Origin: Xenopus tropicalis | Taxonomy: Eukaryota; Chordata; Amphibia; Anura; Pipidae | Direction of reading: 5' to 3' | Assembly (NCBI RefSeq): GCF_000004195.4 | Contig: NC_030677.2 | Coordinates: 103,328,329-103,392,328, forward strand | DNA length: 64,000 nucleotides | Shown: positions 20,442-31,404 of the stretch, piece after piece | How the letters are laid out: each line of letters begins with the position of its first letter | How positions within the stretch are numbered: position 1 is the stretch's first letter | The notes under the pieces: generated by a model | Database searches by the model: none | Told to the model about the DNA's origin: nothing | Seen by the model: only the letters and a program-made list of their open reading frames with translations | Translations under genes and position numbers: made by a program

Positions 20442-21835
20442 CTCTACAGAATATTAGGGGTAAATAATTTAATTATCTATTTATTAACATTATTAATGCA
20501 AATTAAAACTGCATTCTTAGAAAATGTTGTTCATTAGCATCATTGTATCTCCAGTGACTGGATTGTATGGATAGAACTTAATGATCTTAATCATTATATC
20601 AGCGGACAGTCAAGGATCATCTGCAAGTTAATGTGGCAAGGCCACAAAGGCTCGGGCCTAAGGCAACACAAACTTCGCACTGAAACTTTCTTCACATAAG
20701 GAGCAATGGGGACCAGACGCGCAGAAAACTTCAGTGCGCCCTCTCCACACTGCTCTGTATGTAAGTGGGGGAGGCCTTGGGTCGACGGTTTAACAAATCC
20801 GGCCCGAGTTCCAATATGAAGGCAGTTAACTGGATCTCCTCATCAACATAGATGCCTCATTTACACGATCCAGGCAACACAATGTGGCTTTTGCATATAA
20901 GCTCACAAACTACAGTGCCAGCTGTAATTGTTAACATTAGAGACTTAACAACCAATCAGAGTCAGTCTGTAGTAGTGCCATTGTTCCTTATCTGAATACT
21001 AGAAGGCATTATTTTGGCAGCGATGATCTGAGAAATTCCTGTAAGAATGTGAACTTTGTATCTGCTAAAGCACTATTAGATAAAAAAGCATGATTTTATA
21101 ACTAGTATACTACTATAGTATGATAGTCTACAGTACATACATAGATTATTAATAATACAAAACACACTTGTATCAACTCAAATTGCTTAGAGCATGCATG
21201 TTGTAGGCATTACCAGAAATGGGTAATTACCAGAAAAATGGGGGATCTTTGGAGGTATTTTCTTCATACAAACATGTCAACTCACTTGCAATAACAGGCC
21301 TTTTAGATGCTGTCAGCAATTTTTACCCAAATCCTTACTTACCCACTCAATTTAAATGCATAGAAATTTTAAAATTAAAATGTATTTAGTATAAATACCC
21401 AATTGCACTTTATAAATATGTGTTAACAATAATACCAGACTGTTTATGTGACTACAAGTGGAGCACCATCATTTCATTGTAGAGTGTCATTGGTGCTAGC
21501 AAACCATTGTACCATAAAAGGCTAAATTCTGAAGTTGCCTAGACTACTTCCTATCATCCACTTTTCTGTTAGTTATTCTGATGCCAATTTTTTTTTCCAT
21601 GGGGCTAACAGAACCTCTAGTCCTGACAGCCTCTATTACCCAAATGGTTTTATTTTACAGTAATCCAGCAAACTTTTCCAGGCTCCTAATTATTATATCT
21701 GATACTTTAAAGCTTTTCTTTACCTTTTGAAACTACTTGGTTTTTCTATTTGTAAAAATACATTTTATCTTTTTTTCCACCTCATGAACTGTTTAACTAT
21801 GTTTTTTAAATAAAAGTGTTTTACAAGAAGGGTCA
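20163..21835 (+). other. Probable 3' UTR of the B4GALT-family gene
   Basis: No further coding exon is seen. An AATAAA at 21809-21814 lies in an AT-rich stretch 1.65 kb past the stop and is a plausible polyadenylation signal. The first 280 bases are hAT MITE sequence. The true 3' end is not determined. Confidence 0.45.
21809..21814 (+). terminator. Candidate polyadenylation signal, B4GALT-family gene
   Basis: Canonical AATAAA followed by a T-rich stretch about 15-30 bases downstream. It is the best canonical signal I noticed after the stop codon. Confidence 0.4.
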
Positions 21836-21944
21836 TTTTTTTCTATGGATAAAAAGCTGTGAAACTCTAGACACAAGACATGGCAACCAATCACATGTTT
21901 ACTTTCATTGTTCTGCCTGCAGCAGACCAAAAAAGGTTACACAC

Positions 21945-22207
21945 TAAGGGCTGCGGCACACGGGAAGATTAGTCGCCCGAACAAATCTCCATTTTCGCGG
22001 GCAACTAATCTCCCCGAAATGCCATCCCACTGGCGAAAACTAAAATCGCCTGTGGGATGGCATACGCGGCACAGCAATTTCCCGAAATCACGGAAGTTGC
22101 CTTGATAGGAAACGTATGCGATTTCGGGAAATTGTGGCGGCGATTGTCGCCCGCGACAAGGGAGATTTGTAGCGGCCGACTTATCTCTCCGTGTGCCACA
22201 GCCCTTA
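21945..22207. mobile_element. MITE with GGGCTGCGGCACACGG ends
   Basis: TAAGGGCTGCGGCACACGG at the left pairs with CCGTGTGCCACAGCCCTTA at the right; the interior is internally symmetric (GCGATTTCGGGAAATT etc.). A related copy is at 56186. TA or TAA target duplication is possible, but I cannot fix it. Confidence 0.75.
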
Positions 22208-22614
22208 TTGGTTGCTATGGGCTACTAAGCCCATTGTATAACATGAAATATGTAAGCCTACCTTTGTCTGCACATAAAAATCTAAAATCTATAAAGTCTA
22301 CTTGGTTTTTACATGCCTGTTTTGTAAGATTGCTTATTGAATGCTTGCCCTACATATATAAGGTTCGATCGGCTCCCTTCCCTTAGGGCGGTGCACCTGA
22401 GCCTCTCCAGCCACTGGTGAGTCATTTGATTTAGTTATGGCCGTCGTACTTTTGTGTTTTGCAATTTCTATGGGTTACTGCCCATGTGCAAATTTGCCCA
22501 GTGTTTATAAATAAGTCCCAGCATCTACAAAAGTGAACATTGAGAAGTGAAAATAATTTAGTTTTTTTACTTTTTAATGAATGAAACAATTAAACCATGA
22601 GAAAAGATGGTCAT
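22208..22614. other. Intergenic, nothing recognised
   Basis: No gene or repeat boundary identified. Confidence 0.3.
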
Positions 22615-23035
22615 GGTTGAAGTTATCTTCTCTGTGAGGTGATATGATTATTCTTCTACAAGTACATTAGAGGGTACAGGTAGCGGAGGATCTTTTTTTA
22701 CACAGAACCAGAGGTCACCCCTTTATACTTGAGAAACTGAACTTACATTTAATGGTTCTTATACACGGTGAGGGCAGTGAGGATGTGGAATGTCTTGCCA
22801 GGTTATATTGTGATTGCAGATTCCCTTAATGCCTTTAAGAGTGGCTTGAATTACTTATTGGGCAAACTATATTCAAGGCTATTGGGATCTATTATATATA
22901 TCTATATGTATATATATTTTTATCTGTATCAATAGTGTATCGATAGGTCTGTAAAGGTATAAATATACACTGGGGGTAATTTGGAGGGACTGACCCTGAT
23001 GAGTTTTTTTCCTTTTTCAACCCAAATCAACTAAG
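22615..23035 (+). pseudogene. Decayed CR1-like LINE 3' end
   Basis: Aligns with the 3' part of the LINE at 6168: ACAAGTACATTAGAGGG, CCAGAGGTCACCCCTTTA, GTGAGGGCAGTGAGG and ATTCCCTTAATGCCTTTAAG, with many changes and indels. Confidence 0.75.
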
Positions 23036-23269
23036 AGTGCCAATCAAGGAAGGCTTTTGTTTTCAATAGACCAAATACAGTTTCAATATAGGTACAAGTT
23101 GGCACATGACGAAATTAGATAATTTAAAAGCAAACACAGGTCACCAGGATACTAATGTAGCTTAGTTCTGTGACTGCTAGACCACTACTAATCTTCCATG
23201 GTTATATGATATTTGGCATTGAGCCAAGAGATTAGTGAATTGTTTATGTAGTGCTATTATTTAAAGAAC

Positions 23270-23800
23270 TGATTCTCAGCCAAGAAGATACTTTGACACT
23301 GGGGTGGCAGTGATAAAGCATTTGATACAGTACCGCACAAAAGGCTACTGATTACTTTATTAAAAATTGGTGATACATGCAATGTTATGAAACTTCGACT
23401 AGTGTTATTAGTGGATTTCCTCAGGGTTAGTTCATTCATAAATGACCTTTATGTTGGCATTGTAATTATTGTCAGTGTGTTTGCTAATTATACTACAGTT
23501 TGCAAAAAAATAGCTTAAATAGCCCAGACCACCAAATAGCAAATGAGGTTCAGCACTGATAAATGCAAAGTATGTATTTTGGAAAAAATACAACATGTAT
23601 GCAATTTATACACCAAAGACAATTGTGCTGGGAACTGATAAATCAAGAATGATTTAGGAGTTATTGTGGATAGAAGATAATGCAACATTAGGCAGCAGAA
23701 GTCAGTGTGGTTAAAGCTAATGAACTTTTAGATAAGGAAAAGGTAAGTTTGTTTTCATTGGAGAACAGAAGCTTGTGAGTGGACATGGATATGTCTGCAA
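23270..23800 (+). pseudogene. Decayed CR1-like reverse transcriptase fragment
   Basis: GATAAAGCATTTGATACAGT encodes the AFDTVPH-like motif, followed by remnants of VSGVPQG, INDL and the MRFSTDKCKV region. Many frameshifts. It lies after, not before, the 3'-end piece at 22615, so it is a separate or rearranged copy. Confidence 0.75.
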
Positions 23801-24359
23801 ACATCAACTAAGAAGACCTCTGCATTGTTAAAATGTAAATGGGTGCTAGAAAAAGCCCCAGTAACTACATGGGCTCCAACATACCAACAAAGTCTAATAC
23901 TATTCCATTTAAATGTATGTGTTCTCAAATGACAAGTTTCCTGTCCTTTATATTAATATAACATATGGGATATATAGTTATATATCTTAGAGTGATGTTA
24001 TGCAGGGTTAAAAAAAACTATAATTGACAAAAAGGCTTGTGGTTTATGAAGTGATGTCTTGGTACCAGATACAGCAGAAGCCAGATTGCAGGGTAGAAAG
24101 TTAATTTAAACCCCCGGTTCACCTCACATTGCTTGTCTCTCTGTCTTCCCTTCCCATGTGCAACAGCTTTTCTCAATACCCTACCCAGTGCCAAATAGAA
24201 CAAGCACATTAAAATAAATTGTTGGGAATTTATACTACCTGGTTTACTCCAGCAATGGAGTCAGATTCATGACTCAACTTGTTACTGTTTTGGCAAGTTT
24301 CTATTTCTGATATTTGTTTGTCCCAGTCCGGTTTGTGCTGGCTATATTCAAAATCTCAT

Positions 24360-24600
24360 ACTCAGCCATACTCTGCCTGCCCTATGCTGCTGTGTGTGCC
24401 ATATTCTGTCTGCCCTATGCTGCTGTGTGTGTCATACTCTGCATGCTGTATGCTGCCTGTGTGTGCCATGCTCTGCCCTGCCCTGCCTGTGTGTGCCATA
24501 CTCTACATGCCCTGTGCTGTCTGTGTGTGCCATACTCTGCCTGCCCTAGGATGCCTGTGTGTGCCATACTCTGCTTGCCGTGATCTAGTTGTTTCTCTAC
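24360..24600. repeat. Minisatellite related to the hAT-borne one
   Basis: About seven imperfect units of roughly 33-36 bp around TGTGTGCCATACTCTGCCTG, the same unit as inside the hAT elements at 15106 and 30621. No CAGTGCTGTCC ends were seen beside it. Open frames here are by-products. Confidence 0.75.
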
Positions 24601-25059
24601 TTCTTCCAGCCTAGAATTAATAGGGAGACTATGGGAAGACTAACTTCATTAGCTAGGCCTTTTCAATATATGATCAGAGTTTGCTGGGTGTCCTAGTGTA
24701 TTTTTGATTTATATTTTATGATAGACAAGAGCTCTCCCTCTCTCTCTCTGTATATGTATATCTACAGTCTCCCTGTTGCTGCAATAGCAATGGAGGCATA
24801 TAAATGAGCCAAGAGTTGGGACTGAGTGCTACTTTTATAAGATATATGAATCTTTCTGATTTGTTTCTTTTCTTTTGTGTATTATTTACTGTTTTTCATT
24901 TGTTTTGTCTTATGTAAACTGTAAATAAAAGAATCTATTATTCTCTTAAGAAGTAATTACTTGTTCATCATGGGGATGGGGCGAGTCCATCTGTAGTAGA
25001 TATTTCATCACTTAATCACTTTATCACATTCCGCTTAACATTGAATTGAACAAACTTGA
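24601..25059. other. Intergenic, nothing recognised
   Basis: A short CTCT run at 24735 and an AAATAAA at 24922 are seen, with no gene attached. Confidence 0.3.
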
Positions 25060-25485
25060 TTAGAGGAACAGTAACACCAAAAAATGAAAATGTATAAAAG
25101 TAACTAAAATATAATGTGCTGCTGCCCTGCACTGGTAAAAGTTGTGTTTTTACTTTAGAAAGTCTACTATAATTTATATAAATAAGCTGCTATGTAGCCA
25201 TGGAGGCAGCCATTCAAAGGAGAAAAGGCACAGGCACATAGCAGATAACTGATAAAACACTATTATATTCTACAGAACTTATCTGTTATCTGCAATGTAA
25301 CCTGTGCCTTTTCTCCTTTTTTCCAGCTTGAATGGCTGCCCCCATGGCTACACAGCAGCTTATTATATAAATTATACTAGTGTTACTGTAGCAAATGCAG
25401 CAGTTTTACCAGTGCAAGGCAACAGTACATTATATTTTTATTACTTTAAAGCTCTTTCATTTTTTTGGTGTTACTGTTCCTTTAA
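25060..25485. mobile_element. T2-type MITE (GGAACAGTAACACC family)
   Basis: GAGGAACAGTAACACCAAAA at the left pairs with TTGGTGTTACTGTTCCTTTA at the right. Inner parts also pair (GCCATGGAGGCAGCCATTC / GAATGGCTGCCCCCATGGC). Sister copies are at 34077 and 49611. Confidence 0.85.
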
Positions 25486-25892
25486 GTTACTTATTTGTCT
25501 TGTACGTTATCCACATAGGAAACAAGGATTGCATTAGATGCCACTGGTGAAAGCCAAGAAAAGGTATGAAAACAATTCATAACTACTGTCTTTGTCTTCC
25601 CTAACAAGTGATGCTAATACAGTGTGACAAAATATATATATATATATATTTACAAGCAGCGAGTAAGCAGCACTCCATAAGCAAATCCAATACCTGGGTG
25701 CTAATGCAGAGTTCATAGTATAGTTAGGCAAATGATGGCACTTACAGGAGTTTTCATACGCAAAGAGTTGGAAAAGACATTTCTTAGGTTTATTTAATCC
25801 AACGTTTTAGTCCCTTAGTGAAACTTTCGTCAGGGATACCAACACCGTGTACAAACAAATGCTTTTAACCCTAAAGCGGTGCCAAAAGATAG

Positions 25893-26139
25893 TTTCCAGG
25901 CAACAAAACATAGCATAGAACATATGCATAGAATAGAAAGTGCAGATAAAGTGGACAAAAGAGAAACTGTATTTAGAGAGAGACAAAGTATAACAAATAT
26001 ACCAGCTTAGTGTGTGCGTATATGACATACACTAAGCTGATACATTTGTTATACTCCGTCTCTCTCTCTAAATACAATTTCTCTTTTGTCCACTTTACCT
26101 GCACTTTCTATTCTATCCATGTGTGGTTGCCTGGCAACA
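25893..26139. repeat. Imperfect palindrome, arms about 110 bp
   Basis: Left arm 25893-26008 (CCAGGCAACAAAACA .. ACCAGCTTAGTGTGTG) pairs with right arm 26032-26139 (TACACTAAGCTGATAC .. GTTGCCTGGCAAC) around a spacer of about 23 bp. Differences are scattered, so it is older than the hairpin at 29947. Confidence 0.75.
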
Positions 26140-27159
26140 ATCTTTTGTATATTTACATATATACCTCAAAAGGAAAGCTGTACTTTACTTACAGCATATT
26201 AGGCAGGGGTGCAACAAGGGTGTGACTGTAAAATTCAAGACATTAAAGCCTCTGCACCCATATCAATATATTTAGGGCATTAATCTATTTTGTGCATACA
26301 AATACCAAAAATACCCTCATCTTTAAACAAAACAGGGATTGTTTGTCCATATATTGCAATATACTTCAAGCTGGCCAACTACGTCAAGTCATTCCTGGTC
26401 TGGCTAGTTCTACATACACTTTTCATTCAACGTAGGTAGGAGGCATATGGTGGTATTTACGGCAATCGTTTTTCAGCTTGCCGAAAATATACGCCATACG
26501 CCTGGTCTGATATTAGCCTAAAACTTCCAAATGGTTGCTATTTTGATTGGTTACCATTGGGATCACCTCACTGTAGCTGTAAATGATGGGAGCTATAACA
26601 TAGAGCTGGCTTTTGTATAAACAATAGCAAGAAAGGGAAACAGACACACCAAAGTTATTCCTTTAAAATGAGAACAAACTGGTTTACTGGTTTACTATTT
26701 TAGAAGTTTAAATTATTAGCTTCATATTCAGAAAAAAGCTAAATTGTCAGAAACACTGTTATTCCAACGCAATTAGTTCAGTTTGGCATAATGTCACCCC
26801 ATTGCATAGCAAAGGTTGGACGTATGTCATACACATTTTAACAGGACCTTATTTATACTGAGCACAGACACTACTGATTTAGTTTTAGATACATCACAGA
26901 ACACTTGTCCCAGAACTAATGATTTGGTCTACGGAGAGTTTGCAGACTTCTTTATGTAATGTTTTAAAACACAGCTGAATGAGAAAGACTGACAGAGAAA
27001 AGGTGATATATTTACTTTTTGTTATTCTCAGTTATTTCCTTTAATACCCCTTGTCCAACATCAGTTAAGGTCCACTTTGCTTTTAAAAAGGTTAAAGATG
27101 TATGAAAATATTGATATATCAAATCTTACCCTTACTGATGTTCCACCATAACATCTTTA
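26140..27159. other. Intergenic; short hairpin at 26440-26510
   Basis: Only a short inverted pair (GGCATATGGTGG.. / ..CGCCATACGCC) was noticed. No gene seen. Confidence 0.3.
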
Positions 27160-28045
27160 TTAAGGAGAAGGAAAGGTAAAAACTAAAAAAATAAATAAGC
27201 TTTATCAGAAAGGTCTATGTAAATACAGCCATAACACTCAAAGAAAAGCTGCGCTGAGTCCTCTGTCAAAAAAAACCACAGGATGTCAATCCTTCAGGGC
27301 ATGGGCACAAGTCTGCAAAGCTCTCTCCCCCTCCCTTCTCCTGCTCCCCATCCCATCTCAACTCGCTCCCCCTCCCAATTGTGCTGTGTAATCTGAGCTA
27401 CCAGCAACTAGAGCTGCAGCATGGAAGCTACTAAGACCAAGCTAAAATGGCAGCTGCTGTTTTAAACAAACAGCGGGAGCTTCTAGGGCTGTTTACTCAG
27501 GTAGGTAAAGTGACTATGAATATTTTCTTTCATCCAGGTCATGGTATATCTAGTATAAATAAATCTAAAGCAACTAGACTTGTTGGTGAGGACCTTCGAC
27601 ACCATCTGTCTGCTACATACAATACTGTTCTAACATCTGTACACCAGCAGTTTCAGAACTCTTCACACATCCATTCATGCAACTCTAACAACTCTAACAC
27701 CTGTTTCGATGAGTTGCATGATACTTTGGTAATCCTTTCAAAGTAACTCCACAGCATTCACACCTCTGTGAGTTTCAGATGTCACCATTCTGAAGAGTTA
27801 CAAAGTGCCATTGTGATTGGATAAGTTGAAGAGTATATATGCTGAGGACTTCCCATACCAGTCAGTTGAAATGAAGAAGCTGCTCGGATGAGTAGTGAAA
27901 CGTCTTCAATGATTACTTTACAAGTCCAGTTGCTTTAGATTTATTAATACTAGTTACAGGTAGGTAAAACATTTGGTACAATAAATATAGTGTTCTAGCA
28001 TTATTGTGGCTGTAAAATGGCAAAATTAATTTCCTTCTACTTTAA
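27160..28045 (+). mobile_element. T2-type MITE split by another element
   Basis: TTAAGGAGAAGGAAAGG start and ATTTCCTTCTACTTTAA end, same family as 1104-1525 and 47651. It is interrupted at 27510-27956. The shared internal ATG cassette is at 27447-27500. Confidence 0.8.
27510..27956 (+). mobile_element. Nested element with AGTATAAATAAATCTAAAGC ends
   Basis: 447 bp flanked by a 12-bp duplication CAGGTAGGTAAA (27498-27509, 27957-27968). Ends pair: ATCTAGTATAAATAAATCTA at the left and its near complement at the right, then GCAACTAGACTTGT / ACAAGTCCAGTTGC. It contains GAAGAAGCTGCTCGGATGAG then GTGAAACGTCTTC, a phrase widespread in fish and frog repeats. A piece of the same family is at 9081-9212. 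Confidence 0.75.
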
Positions 28046-28059
28046 GATTAACAGCAACA

Positions 28060-28260
28060 GTTAGGCTGATACCCCACAGGGAAATTAGCCTCCCATGATA
28101 AACTTATGGTTCTGCGGGCGAAAAAAGCAATTCCACCTGCAAAAAAATTGTCGGTGGAAAGGTCAAAGCATTGCTTTGTTTTTCCAAACAGGCAACTTCA
28201 CGTGACTTTGAAGAAACAAACCAATATGTAGGCCATTCCACCAGCGATTTCCTTCATTGC
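28060..28260. repeat. Possible degenerate MITE
   Basis: ACCCCACAGGGAAATTAGCC resembles the GGCACACGGGGAGATTAGTC start of the 21945 family, with an interior ATTCCACC / GGTGGAAAGG pair. The right end is not clear. Confidence 0.35.
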
Positions 28261-28264
28261 CTGT

Positions 28265-28692
28265 AATTTAGAGAGAGTTATTCTAAGACAATTTGCAACT
28301 GGTTTAAATTTTTTATTATTCGTGGTTTTTGAGTTATTTAGATTTTTGTTCAGCAGCTGTCCAGTTTGGCATTTCAGGAGCTATCTGGTTGCTATGGTCC
28401 AATTTAACCTAGCAACCAGGCAGTGGTTTGAAAGAGAGACAGGAAAATGAATAGAGGAGGGTCTAAATAGAAAGACGATTAATAAAAAGTAACTATGATA
28501 ATAACATTGTAGCCTTACAGAGCAAGTCTTTTGTCTGCTGGGGTCAGTGACCCCATTTGAAACCTGGGCAGAATCAGAAAAGGAAGGCTAATAATTCAAA
28601 AACTATTAAAAATAAAAAATGAAGACCAATTGAAAAGGCCATTCTATAACATACTAAAAGTTAACCTTAAGGTGAACCACCTCTTTATGTAA
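28265..28692. repeat. Abundant Xenopus interspersed repeat, third copy
   Basis: Full-looking copy from AGACAATTTGCAACTGGTTT to AAAAGTTAACCTTAAGGTGA. It contains GGAGCTATCTGGTTGCTATG and CCTAGCAACCAGGCAGTGG. Confidence 0.7.
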
Positions 28693-28862
28693 CAAGCTGA
28701 ATTACACAATGAACTTGTAGTATAGTGTATATTACCCCATCTTGTGGTTATCTTTCACAATGCTACCAACAGGACCCGCTATACAAGCTCTTAGTTACAA
28801 AAAGGTAAAAAATTGGCCAGATCTCGATTGGGCAGGCTTGATTTTCCATCGGAGGCACAAGT

Positions 28863-28997
28863 ACTGTTTTATTACAGATAAAAAGGAAATAATTGTAAAC
28901 ATTTTTAAATTATTTGATTAAAATGGAGTCTGTTGGAGATGACCTTCATGTAATTTGGAACTTTCTGGATAACAGGTTTGCGGGATACCATACCTAT
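28863..28997 (-). repeat. CAGGTATGGGA-type MITE fragment
   Basis: Reverse-oriented half from TACTGTTTTATTACAG to ACTTTCTGGATAACAGG and ATACCATACCTAT. Confidence 0.65.
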
Positions 28998-29932
28998 ATT
29001 AGTCTGTGCAATTCCATTCAGTTACTTAGCTACTGTACAAGAAATAGAAAGTATTGTTATATTGTTATACAGCACAATTGAGCATTTAAATCATTTTAAA
29101 AAAAATCAGCAGAGCTAATGTTTAGTAAAAAAAACTTCACAACTCTTTATCTTTTTCAAACTCAGATCAGCACCATATTCATATTCATATTTACGGGATC
29201 AGTCAGTAACCTAAAGTATTAAGTGAACTGCTATTTTATTGTGCAGTGTATATACTATATATACTATACGCCCAAAGGATCTTGGCTGTGTCCCTTTTCA
29301 AGTGAAGTTAAAGAAAGTCCGTTGTAGGTAGAAAATCTTGTAGACCCCTTCCTAGTTCGATGAACAATTAAAAAAATTGAATTGCAGACAGTAAATAAAA
29401 TTAAATGAATTAGAACACTAAGAAAGCCCCTATTGCTGGTAAACTTGTAATACTGGTCAGGCCTTGGCTGGTATTTTACCAACTAGGGTGGTGAAATACC
29501 AACCAAGTTGCAACCCTAGTCCCTGGTAATGCTGGAAGGGTATGAAGTGTGGGGTGCATGCGGATGGCAACAATAAGTAGAGAGTAGCAGGGGCTTGTGA
29601 GCAAGTACAGGCCTAGAGGGGCCCCACCTTCAAATCCGGGCCTGCAATTGCTCATGGGTGAGGGAGAAAATAAACACATATATAAAAGTAATATCAGATA
29701 TATATAATAATAATATAATAAAATTATGTTCCAATATTCAGTCTCCTCCTAGATGTAATACTGCAACAGTTAGCTGATATTGGCTCTTAATGATGTGCTT
29801 ATCTACAGTCCGATTAGTAAATAATAGGTGTAGCCATGTAATTATGACATGAAACTTGGGACTGATTATGTGCACACACAATCTGTATAAAATAATTGTC
29901 TATACTATAGTGATCAATAGAACAGCACCTTT
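28998..29932. other. Intergenic, nothing recognised
   Basis: No gene. Short open frames at 29264-29679 have no protein features. Confidence 0.3.
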
Positions 29933-29946
29933 AGTAGTAATAAATA

Positions 29947-30192
29947 CCTGGTACAGAAGAACAGGAACAGCACCTCTTGTCTTTGTAGATTAAAATGCCT
30001 TTATTGCAACATTTTTTGGGGCAAACAACAATAGCAGCAACGTTTCAGGTCACATAAGACCTTTTATCAGCTTGATAAAAGGTCTTATGTGACCTGAAAC
30101 GTTGCTGCTATTGTTTGCCCCAAAAAATGTTGCAATAAAGGCATTTTAATCTACAAAGACAAGAGGTACTGTTCCTGTTCTTCTGTACCAGG
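29947..30192. repeat. Near-perfect hairpin, arms about 120 bp
   Basis: Left arm 29947-30069 and right arm 30073-30192 are reverse complements with about one mismatch and one 3-base gap, around a 3-base centre (GCT at 30070-30072). 18-bp direct repeats, AGTAGTAATAAATACCTG, lie at 29933-29950 and 30278-30295, like a target duplication. Each arm carries the GTGACCTGAAACGTTGC motif and AATAAAGGC. Confidence 0.92.
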
Positions 30193-30295
30193 ATATGCCG
30201 ATGGAAAGTGGCCATTGGGGAACCTGCACTACTTCTAACTAATCACAAGGCTTGGTGCTGACTACTACTTTCCAAAAAGTAGTAATAAATACCTG

Positions 30296-30612
30296 CAGCT
30301 TTGCTATTTCTCTCTATGATAGTAAACTGTCACTTTCATTATAATGACTGTGGTTTAATAAAAACCACTTACAACCTTAATGGCGTCAACTATTTGCTGC
30401 ATTTTTCTAGGGCTCATTGTGCCCATCACGTGACCAAGTGGCTGACCCCTACCTGTGTGCCATCAGGAAAAAGATTAAATATGAAGTCCACAGAGCATAG
30501 ACAAAGCTGTGATTGACTAAAACTGTGCTCTCATTAGACTTGTCCAGGAAGAGTGCTTCTAAGTTGAAACAGGAGAAGAAGGAGATAAAAGACAGACTTC
30601 ATCTGAAGAAAG
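30296..30612. other. Intergenic, nothing recognised
   Basis: Short open frames only. Confidence 0.3.
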
Positions 30613-31054
30613 CCTTAAAGCAGTGCTGTCCAACTGGCGGCCCGCGGGCCCCCTCTGTGTGGCCCCCCACCTGTCTGGCTGCTTTAATGGCTTACTCTTG
30701 TGTAAGCTTTAAATGGTATCAGTACTGTGATTAACTTCCCCCCTGCATGGTTCTCACCTCAGATTCAGGCTGTAATCAGGCTGTATTGTTTAAATATGTA
30801 ATCCCCTGTGTTTTTCACACCTTTTAGTTTCTGCATTGTTCACCCCCTGCAGTGTTCACACCTCAGGCTCAGGCTGTAATCACCCACATTGTTCCCCTGT
30901 TCACACCTCAGGAGCAGTAGAAACCCACAAATAATCCCTGCACACTACAAAAAGAACATATACTGAGGTGGTACTGCAATTAAAAAGTTTTTTTTAATAT
31001 ATAGTTATTGTGCAGACTGTAGGAGCAGTGCCAGCATTGTGTCACTGTAGGCTG

Positions 31055-31235
31055 CCTGTGTGTGTCATACACACAGGCATCATAGGGCAAGCAGAGTATG
31101 GCACACACAGGCAGGGTAGGGAAGGCAGAGTATGGCACACACAGACAGAGTATGGCACACACAGGCAGGGTAGGGAAGGCAGAGTATGGCACACACAGGC
31201 AGGGTAGGGAAGGCAGAGTATGGCACACACAGGCA
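31055..31235. repeat. Minisatellite block, left
   Basis: Units GGCAGAGTATGGCACACACA with a GGCAGGGTAGGGAA spacer, the reverse complement of the 15440-15730 units. Confidence 0.85.
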
Positions 31236-31404
31236 GGGTAGGGATTTTATTGGATAAAAACATTACAAAAGGCAAAATAACTTCACATTACAATAACATT
31301 AAACAAACACAAAAAGCTTTAAAATCAGAAAGAAACGGTTACATTTAGCACAGAGTTCCATTTACATTTAGTTACTCATTTCACTTGTTCTCTTAAAATC
31401 CATC

